Part shown: one piece after another, positions 58,517-64,000 of the stretch | How positions within the stretch are numbered: the stretch's first letter is position 1 | Layout: each line of letters opens with the position of its first letter | Source: Methylocapsa acidiphila B2 | GTDB lineage: Bacteria; Pseudomonadota; Alphaproteobacteria; Rhizobiales; Beijerinckiaceae | Length of the DNA: 64,000 bases | Direction of reading: 5' to 3' | Assembly (NCBI RefSeq): GCF_000427445.1 | Contig: NZ_KE386496.1 | Location: 124,001 to 188,000 of the forward strand | Notes under the pieces: model-generated | Told to the model about the DNA's origin: nothing | The model's database searches: none | The model's input: the letters and a program-made list of their open reading frames with translations, nothing else | Translations under genes and position numbers: made by a program

Positions 58517-58756
58517 TCACTGACGAGAATCGGATCGGCTCGATCCAGCATCTCGATCCAGGTCTCTCGGCAGGTTGCCATGCTTGGCGAGGTGCCGCGC
58601 GACTTTCTCCGCAGCGAGGGGATCGGCGAAACGACGTCCTTCCATTGCGTCGAAGGAGCGCGACGCAGCGAAAAAATTGAAGCTGACGTCGCGCGAGTCG
58701 CGCGCAACAATGCCGGCTGTGCGGCCGCCGACCTCGATGACATAGGCGTCGGACAT
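58517..58756 (-). CDS. small conserved protein of unknown function
   Basis: A 79-residue protein starting MSDAYVIEVGGRTAGIVARD, with a mixed alpha/beta look and a C-terminal helix (AAEKVARHLAKHG). The ATG has GGAAG eight bases upstream. It resembles short uncharacterised proteins of Hyphomicrobiales, but I cannot name a domain. It converges with msrQ. Confidence 0.6.
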   Translation of the reverse strand: MSDAYVIEVGGRTAGIVARDSRDVSFNFFAASRSFDAMEGRRFADPLAAEKVARHLAKHGNLPRDLDRDAGSSRSDSRQ

Positions 58757-58958
58757 GATGGATTCTTCCAAAGGACCTAAGGGTTATTGTCTACAAAGTT
58801 TATAGTAATAATATACTAGTGAGTCAACTGACAGTTTCAGCTGGAGACGACCGCCGTTCGCGTCGCGCTTGAAAAGGCTCGGCGGGCATGCAGGCGTCTC
58901 TTCCTTTCTCACTGTTAACGCGCTGGCCAGACGACTCGCGACATAAAAGCTCGACCTT

Positions 58959-58995
58959 GCGCCAAGCTTCCGCCTCGAGCTAGGGAGCTTGGCGC
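58959..58995. terminator. 10-bp palindrome downstream of prs
   Basis: GCGCCAAGCT, 17 bases, AGCTTGGCGC. The stem is perfect but the T-run is poor, so a transcription end for prs is only possible. Confidence 0.35.
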
Positions 58996-59093
58996 GCGGC
59001 GGCGCGGACAAAATATAGGTTCCTCGCGCCTGATTCCCAGCATGGGCTTAAGCCGATCGAGCGACTTTTCCACGACGCTCGAAAAGGAGTTCC

Positions 59094-59180
59094 AGATCAC
59101 GATGCTTTTGGATGGAAACACCCAGGCATGTGACGTGATTGCGATCTGAAAGCGAGCGCGGGATTTGCGCGAAAGGTCGG
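59094..59180. repeat. dispersed intergenic repeat, copy D
   Basis: Same strand order as copy A: CACGATGCTTTTGGATGGAAA, GTGACGTGATTGCGATC, GAAAGCGAGCGCGGG and TTGCGCG in succession. Confidence 0.6.
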
Positions 59181-59223
59181 CGGGCGTTGTTTCGCCTCTG
59201 GTTCCTGAGCGGCGCGAAACGGC

Positions 59224-60156
59224 TCAATCGAACAGGCTGGAAACGCTTTCTTCCTTGGCGATCCGAGCGATCGCCTCGCCGATCAAGGGCGCGATCGAGA
59301 CGATGCGGATGTTTCTCGAAAGGCGGATCGCTTCGGTCGACAGGATGGTGTCGGTAATGACGAGTTCTTTCAGCTGCGAGGCGGCGATGCGCGCGACGGC
59401 GCCGCCGGAGAGCACGCCATGGGTGATATAGGCGTAAACGTCTTTTGCGCCTTGCTGCAGCAAGGCGTCGGCGGCGTTGCATAAGGTGCCGCCGGAATCG
59501 ACGATGTCGTCGATCAGGATGCAGGATTTGCCCGCGACGTCGCCGATGATGTTCATCACTTCCGATTCGCCGGCTCGCTCGCGCCGCTTGTCGACAATCG
59601 CGAGCGCCGCATCGATCCGTTTCGCGAGCGCGCGCGCGCGCACGACGCCGCCGACGTCGGGCGAGACGACCATAATATTGTCGAGCGGCAATCGATCCTT
59701 GATATCGCGCACCAAGTCGCGCGCCGAAAACAAATTATCGGTAGGAATATCGAAGAAGCCTTGGATCTGCCCGGCGTGGAGATCGACCGTGAGGACGCGA
59801 TCGGCCCCGGCGTGGGTGATGAGGTTGGCGACGAGCTTCGCCGAGATGGGCGTTCGCGGCCCCTGCTTTCGATCCTGCCTTGCATAGCCGAAATAGGGGA
59901 GCACCGCGGTGATTCGCCTTGCCGACGCGCGTCTCAACGCGTCGATCATGATCAACATTTCCATCAGGTGATCATTGGCCGGATAGGACGTCGACTGGAC
60001 GATGAAAGTGTCCTGCCCGCGAACATTCTCCTGGATCTCGACGAAGATCTCCATGTCGGCGAAACGGCGGACCTGGCATTTGGCCAAGGGCAGGCCGAGA
60101 TAGGCTGCGATGGCCTCGGTGAGAGCGCGATTGGAATTGCCCGCGAGAATCTTCAT
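59224..60156 (-). CDS. prs: ribose-phosphate pyrophosphokinase
   Basis: PRPP synthetase of 310 residues, supplying nucleotide, histidine and tryptophan synthesis. The N-terminal [17 protein letters not shown], the flexible-loop [11 protein letters not shown], the PRPP-binding [15 protein letters not shown] and the [12 protein letters not shown] motif are intact. It starts at an ATG. It is divergent from the TPR gene. Confidence 0.97.
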   Translation of the reverse strand: MKILAGNSNRALTEAIAAYLGLPLAKCQVRRFADMEIFVEIQENVRGQDTFIVQSTSYPANDHLMEMLIMIDALRRASARRITAVLPYFGYARQDRKQGPRTPISAKLVANLITHAGADRVLTVDLHAGQIQGFFDIPTDNLFSARDLVRDIKDRLPLDNIMVVSPDVGGVVRARALAKRIDAALAIVDKRRERAGESEVMNIIGDVAGKSCILIDDIVDSGGTLCNAADALLQQGAKDVYAYITHGVLSGGAVARIAASQLKELVITDTILSTEAIRLSRNIRIVSIAPLIGEAIARIAKEESVSSLFD

Positions 60157-60345
60157 GCGTCATCCCAGTACGCTGCGCTGATTTCGGGCTACCTTTAACC
60201 GCCTCGTCTGAAGCCGACAATCATGTGACGGTAAAAATTGGTTCGCCCGAGCCCGCCTCAGCGGATTCGTCCCGACCCCGCCGGATGGCGGCGCCGGATT
60301 TGCTTGCTCTCTTGAGGAAGTCAGCCCACTCACGCGCGAGCGCCA

Positions 60346-60852
60346 ATGCCAGAGACGAACCAGCCCATCAAGCTTCGCGTGACCAGGGATGACGTCATCG
60401 ATTTCGGCGAAGTGCCGTCCGACGTGAATGAAATTTTGCAGCGCGGCGTGTCGCTTTATCGACACGACCGCAATGGCGCCGATCTCGCCTTTCGTGAAGC
60501 TCTTGCGCTGCGGCCCGACGCTTTGCCGACCTATCTCTGCCTCTACAAGATCCACACCTATCAAGGCAATCTCGACGAGGCGCTGGCGATTGCGCAAGCC
60601 GGCCTCGCCGAGGCGGCTAGGCAGGCGGGGCTCGATCCGGACTGGAGTCAATGGAAGCCGGGGGAAATTTCTCCAGACGTCAATGGACCCGGCCATTTCG
60701 GCCTTTACACGTTAAAGGCCATGGCCTTCATTCATCTGCGGCGGGACGAAGCGGCGGCCTCACAGCGCTGTCTCGACAAGATCGCGGAACTCGGAGCCAT
60801 GGAAAGCGTTGGCGGAACCGTCATCGCCGCCCTGGCGGCCGGAGTCGGTTGA
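60346..60852 (+). CDS. TPR-containing protein, possibly nitrogen-fixation associated
   Basis: A 168-residue soluble protein with two or three tetratricopeptide-like helical pairs (EILQRGVSLYRHDRNGADLAF, ALPTYLCLYKIHTYQGNLDEA). The opening VTRDDVIDFGEVPSDVNEIL and the TPR stretch recall a small TPR protein that I remember from nif clusters of other diazotrophs; this is memory, not a search, and no nif gene is in the window. It is probably a protein-protein contact factor. The small unknown gene follows about 100 bases downstream. Confidence 0.7.
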   Translation: MPETNQPIKLRVTRDDVIDFGEVPSDVNEILQRGVSLYRHDRNGADLAFREALALRPDALPTYLCLYKIHTYQGNLDEALAIAQAGLAEAARQAGLDPDWSQWKPGEISPDVNGPGHFGLYTLKAMAFIHLRRDEAAASQRCLDKIAELGAMESVGGTVIAALAAGVG

Positions 60853-60958
60853 TCCGCGCGTGAACTGTCTTCGCGCCGCGGCGCGTATTATAGAAAATGC
60901 CTGCGGCGCGCCACCGGCGAGGCCGTGCGACGAATTCAAGGAAGAGTGAGCAGCTGGG

Positions 60959-61273
60959 ATGCAAACCACATTCATTAGGACCACATCCGATGGCCGCAAG
61001 GTTGAGGTGATCGGGCCCAACGTCTGCGTGGACGGCAAGCCGGTCGCCGATTCGCTGGTCGAGGTCAAAAACCATCCGAACAAGGAGGCGATTCTCTTTT
61101 CGCTTCCCAACGCCGCCTTCATGGCCGGGCCCGTCGTTCTGACCGCTGAGGAGGCCTCGGTCGTCCGCGGGGCGCTCGCCGCGGCCAAAGATCCCTTGAC
61201 CGATCGGATCGAAATCACCGAGCGGTTCCGCAAAGCCTGGAACGCGCGCAACCACGAAGCAGGCATCGAATAG
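60959..61273 (+). CDS. small protein of unknown function
   Basis: A 104-residue soluble protein, family not recognised. It begins MQTTFIRTTSDGRKVEVIGP, a beta-rich part, and ends in a helical region (EEASVVRGALAAAK, ERFRKAWNARNHEAG). GGAAGAG lies about 13 bases before the ATG. It follows the TPR gene on the same strand and may be co-transcribed with it. It converges with cckA. Confidence 0.6.
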   Translation: MQTTFIRTTSDGRKVEVIGPNVCVDGKPVADSLVEVKNHPNKEAILFSLPNAAFMAGPVVLTAEEASVVRGALAAAKDPLTDRIEITERFRKAWNARNHEAGIE

Positions 61274-61365
61274 GATTTCGATCCGGCTATCGCGCGAATC
61301 AGCCGGCCCGAATGCTCAACCTGAGTGCCGAGCTCGGGACCGTCCGAGTCTGAAGAGACTGCGGA

Positions 61366-63885
61366 TCAATTCGGTTGGGTCGCAGTTCCCTTGACGGCCT
61401 CGATGAGCTGCTTGAGCGAAAAGGGTTTCGGCAAAAAGCCGAAATCCTCGCCTTCGGGAAGGTTCTTGGAGAAAGCTTCCTCGGCGTAGCCCGATACGAA
61501 AATGACTTTCGCCTTGACGCCGCGCTTGCGCAATTCGCCGAACATCGTCGGCCCGTCCATCTCGGGCATGACGACGTCGGAGACGACGAGATCGATGCGC
61601 CCCTCGTTTTGCTCGGCGATCTCCAGCGCCTCGAGCCCCGAGCCCGCCTGCAGCACGGTGTAGCCGCGCGAGGCGAGCGCGCGCGCGCCGAAAGCGCGGA
61701 CAGCTTCCTCGTCCTCGACGAGGAGGATTGTCCCATGGCCGGTGAGATCCGCGGCGGGCGCTTTGGGAGCCTCGACGCTTTGCGCGGCCTCGGACTCGTC
61801 CGCGACATAGCGGGGCAGGAGGATGGTGAAGGTCGCGCCTTCGCCCGGCGCGCTCTTGCAGAAGACATATCCGCCGGTCTGCTGCACGATGCCATAGACC
61901 ATGGAGAGCCCGAGGCCGGTTCCTTTGCCGACTTCCTTGGTTGTGAAAAAAGGCTCGAAAATCTTGTCCTTGACCTCGGCCGGGATTCCGCAGCCGAAAT
62001 CTTCGACGTCGATGGCGACGTAATCGGCGGTCGGAAGAGATTGCTCGTCGAGCTCGCCGCATTGGTCGGCCGCGATATTGCGGGTCCGTAAAAGAATCTT
62101 TCCGCCTTTCGGCATGGCGTCGCGCGCGTTGACGATCAGATTGACGATGACTTGCTCGAACTGGTTCAGATCCGCCTTGACGAGCCAAAGATCTCGGCCG
62201 TGCCGCAGGTCGAGATCGATCTTCTCGCCGACTAGGCGCCGCATCAGCATTTGCAGATCCGCCAGAACGTCGCCGAGCTGCAAGACCTGAGGCCGCAGGG
62301 TCTGCCGGCGGGAGAAGGCGAGCAGCTGACGCACGAGCCCCGCGGCGCGGTTGGCGTTCTGCTTGATCTGCATGATGTCGCGGAAGCTCGGGTCCGTCGG
62401 TCGATGATTGGCGAGGAGCAGATCCGAATAGCCGATGATGGCTGTGAGCACATTGTTGAAATCATGCGCGACGCCGCCTGCGAGCTGTCCGATGGCCTGC
62501 ATCTTCTGCGACTGCGCATAATTGTCTTGCAGCGTGCGCTGCTCGGTCGTGTCGAGCGCGTAGATCGTCGCTCCGGAGCCGTCGCCTTCGTCTGATCCGG
62601 AGATGAAGAGCCGGGCCGAACGCTCGCCGCCGCCGACAAGGGCGGCGTCGACCGGGGGCATGTCGCTCGTCGAATGGCGGGCGGCGGCGAGGGCGGCCTC
62701 GAGGGCGGTCCGGTCGCGCTCGAGAACCCCGGCGAAGATCGAGCCGGCGGGCGCGTCGGAAGACGGCGTCCGCGCCTCGGGCATCAGGCGCGCAAAAGCC
62801 GCGTTGGCGCGAATGAATCGTCCCTCTCGGTCGACGATTGCGATCGCCATCGGCGTCGAGTTGAAGAATCGCGTGAAGCGGAGTTCGGCCGCGCGCGAAG
62901 TCTCGGCCGGCTCCTTGTCTTGGGCGCGATCGAGGACGAGGGTGCGCGAAGGGCCGGCCGCGCCGTCCTGTCCAAAAGCGACGCGGTGGAGCAAGCGGGC
63001 GGGCAAGCTTTGGCCGTTGCGGCGCTTCAGGTCGATGTCGAGGCGCTCTGTGCGCACCTCGCCGGCGGCGCCTGCGATTGGAGTCAGGAGCGAAGCGCCG
63101 TCGCCGGCCATGAAATCGGCCAGCGCGAGCCCGCCCGAGCCGACCTGGGCGAGATCGTAGTCGAGCCAACCCGCTAGCGTCGCGTTCATATAGGAGACGG
63201 AGCCTTCCCGATCGCTCGAAAAAAAGCCGGCCGGGGCATAATCGAGAAAATCGATCGCGTGCTGCAATTCCTGAAAGACGTTTTCCTGCCTCTCCCTTTC
63301 GCGAGTCACGTCGGCGACGGTCCAGAGAACCGCGCGCCCGCGCTCGAAAGCCAGCGGCCTCACCTTGATCTTGTACCAGCCGACGCGCCCCTCGCCGTCG
63401 AGCGCGGGAGAGAGGCGCAGCTCCTCCACGTGGCGCCTCCCGTCGCGGGCGGCTTGAGCAAGCCTGTACACGGCTTCCGAAACTTCCGGCGTTCCAGAGA
63501 AGAGCCGCTCGACGGTGCGCAAATCGGCTTGGCTCTGCGCGCCGGCGAGCCGCATATAGCTCGGATTGGCGTAAAGGACGGCGCCTGATCCATCGACTGC
63601 GATCAGTCCCTCCGGATCGTCGTCGCAGACGAGTTTCGTGAGGTCGTTTTTCGTCGACTGGCCGACGAGTTGAAGAAAACCGGCGGCGATGGCGAAGAGA
63701 GCGCATATGCCGATAATCGCGAGAATGGCGAGCAGCCCGAGCACGAGCGTCGCCGCTTGGTCTTTCGGCAGGACAGAAAAAGCCGCCGCCGCGCCGGACA
63801 TAACGAGAGCGAGAGCCAGGACCAGACCAGGGCTGCCGAGCCTCTCGCTTCGGTCGATCGCAATGGAATTCAACGGGTCGCTCAT
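61366..63885 (-). CDS. cckA: CckA hybrid histidine kinase
   Basis: Cell-cycle histidine kinase of 839 residues, which through ChpT controls CtrA in alphaproteobacteria. Two membrane helices lie at about residues 20-75, followed by PAS domains, the HisKA box [21 protein letters not shown] with the phosphorylated His near residue 473, an ATPase domain with [13 protein letters not shown], and a C-terminal receiver with phospho-Asp in [13 protein letters not shown] near residue 770. AAGGTGA precedes the ATG at good spacing. Confidence 0.93.
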   Translation of the reverse strand: MSDPLNSIAIDRSERLGSPGLVLALALVMSGAAAAFSVLPKDQAATLVLGLLAILAIIGICALFAIAAGFLQLVGQSTKNDLTKLVCDDDPEGLIAVDGSGAVLYANPSYMRLAGAQSQADLRTVERLFSGTPEVSEAVYRLAQAARDGRRHVEELRLSPALDGEGRVGWYKIKVRPLAFERGRAVLWTVADVTRERERQENVFQELQHAIDFLDYAPAGFFSSDREGSVSYMNATLAGWLDYDLAQVGSGGLALADFMAGDGASLLTPIAGAAGEVRTERLDIDLKRRNGQSLPARLLHRVAFGQDGAAGPSRTLVLDRAQDKEPAETSRAAELRFTRFFNSTPMAIAIVDREGRFIRANAAFARLMPEARTPSSDAPAGSIFAGVLERDRTALEAALAAARHSTSDMPPVDAALVGGGERSARLFISGSDEGDGSGATIYALDTTEQRTLQDNYAQSQKMQAIGQLAGGVAHDFNNVLTAIIGYSDLLLANHRPTDPSFRDIMQIKQNANRAAGLVRQLLAFSRRQTLRPQVLQLGDVLADLQMLMRRLVGEKIDLDLRHGRDLWLVKADLNQFEQVIVNLIVNARDAMPKGGKILLRTRNIAADQCGELDEQSLPTADYVAIDVEDFGCGIPAEVKDKIFEPFFTTKEVGKGTGLGLSMVYGIVQQTGGYVFCKSAPGEGATFTILLPRYVADESEAAQSVEAPKAPAADLTGHGTILLVEDEEAVRAFGARALASRGYTVLQAGSGLEALEIAEQNEGRIDLVVSDVVMPEMDGPTMFGELRKRGVKAKVIFVSGYAEEAFSKNLPEGEDFGFLPKPFSLKQLIEAVKGTATQPN

Positions 63886-64000
63886 CGAAAGTCACCTTGG
63901 CGAAAGCGCTGGCGAGATCGGCTGGCTCGCGATGTCGTGAAAATGCAGCGCCGGCGAAGTCTTTGCAAGAATGTGTAAAAAAACGTCGAAGCCGATGGCC

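Larger units (their letters stand above)
58757..59223. other. intergenic region with palindrome and repeat copy D
   Basis: About 470 bases downstream of prs and upstream of the small gene, both leftward. It contains an AT-rich stretch at 58780-58830 (likely promoter of the small gene), the palindrome at 58959-58995 and dispersed repeat copy D. Confidence 0.5.

Overview
The window looks like ordinary chromosome from a high-GC alphaproteobacterium, most likely of the order Hyphomicrobiales (Rhizobiales), perhaps the Beijerinckiaceae/Methylocystaceae side. The evidence is a CckA-type hybrid kinase, HdaA beside an AI-2E/PerM protein, the hpf-ptsN pair, the neighbourhood hisI, folE, Fe-S scaffold and yidD, a long-N-terminus UvrB, and dispersed imperfect palindromes of the kind common in this order. 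The lineage is an inference; no rRNA is present. I see no phage, insertion sequence, CRISPR array or plasmid function.

Layout. 1-9 kb: a GH13 glucosidase, a small Cys-rich secreted protein, CDP-alcohol phosphatidyltransferase, AI-2E/PerM protein, HdaA, a secreted hypothetical protein, EcsC-like protein, a periplasmic transglutaminase-like peptidase and a C-terminally anchored unknown. 9-18 kb: a TonB-dependent receptor, a DEAD-box helicase, a Deg-like protease without signal peptide, a His-rich secreted protein, and a translationally overlapped LpxH-like phosphatase/glycosyltransferase pair. 18-29 kb: an XRE-cupin regulator, a two-gene RND efflux unit, a four-domain HMA-SafE-cupredoxin-LysM fusion, a Tat-exported dienelactone hydrolase, DctA and a DUF1269 protein.

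29-40 kb: uvrB, an S10 carboxypeptidase, a frameshifted His/Arg-repeat gene, an MliC-type lysozyme inhibitor beside an MltB-type transglycosylase, a 31-residue membrane protein, hisI, folE, an Fe-S scaffold, a MipA-like porin, yidD, rlmB and tRNA-Tyr. 40-47 kb: hpf-ptsN without rpoN, glucokinase, class I fumarase, a lipoprotein L,D-transpeptidase and accA. 47-57 kb: a four-gene MdtABC-like efflux locus (outer membrane factor, adaptor, two permeases). 57-64 kb: msrQ, a small conserved protein, prs, a TPR protein with a small unknown, and cckA.

Themes are envelope upkeep (peptidoglycan hydrolase and its inhibitor, L,D-transpeptidase, lipid enzymes), efflux and metal handling (three RND permeases, the HMA fusion, two His-rich proteins), and core housekeeping. 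I found no convincing new multi-gene defence or mobile system. The most unusual single item is the HMA-SafE-cupredoxin-LysM fusion. Next come a dispersed intergenic repeat family of at least four copies, the frameshifted repeat gene, the 31-residue membrane protein and a leader hairpin that may cover the start of the TonB receptor.
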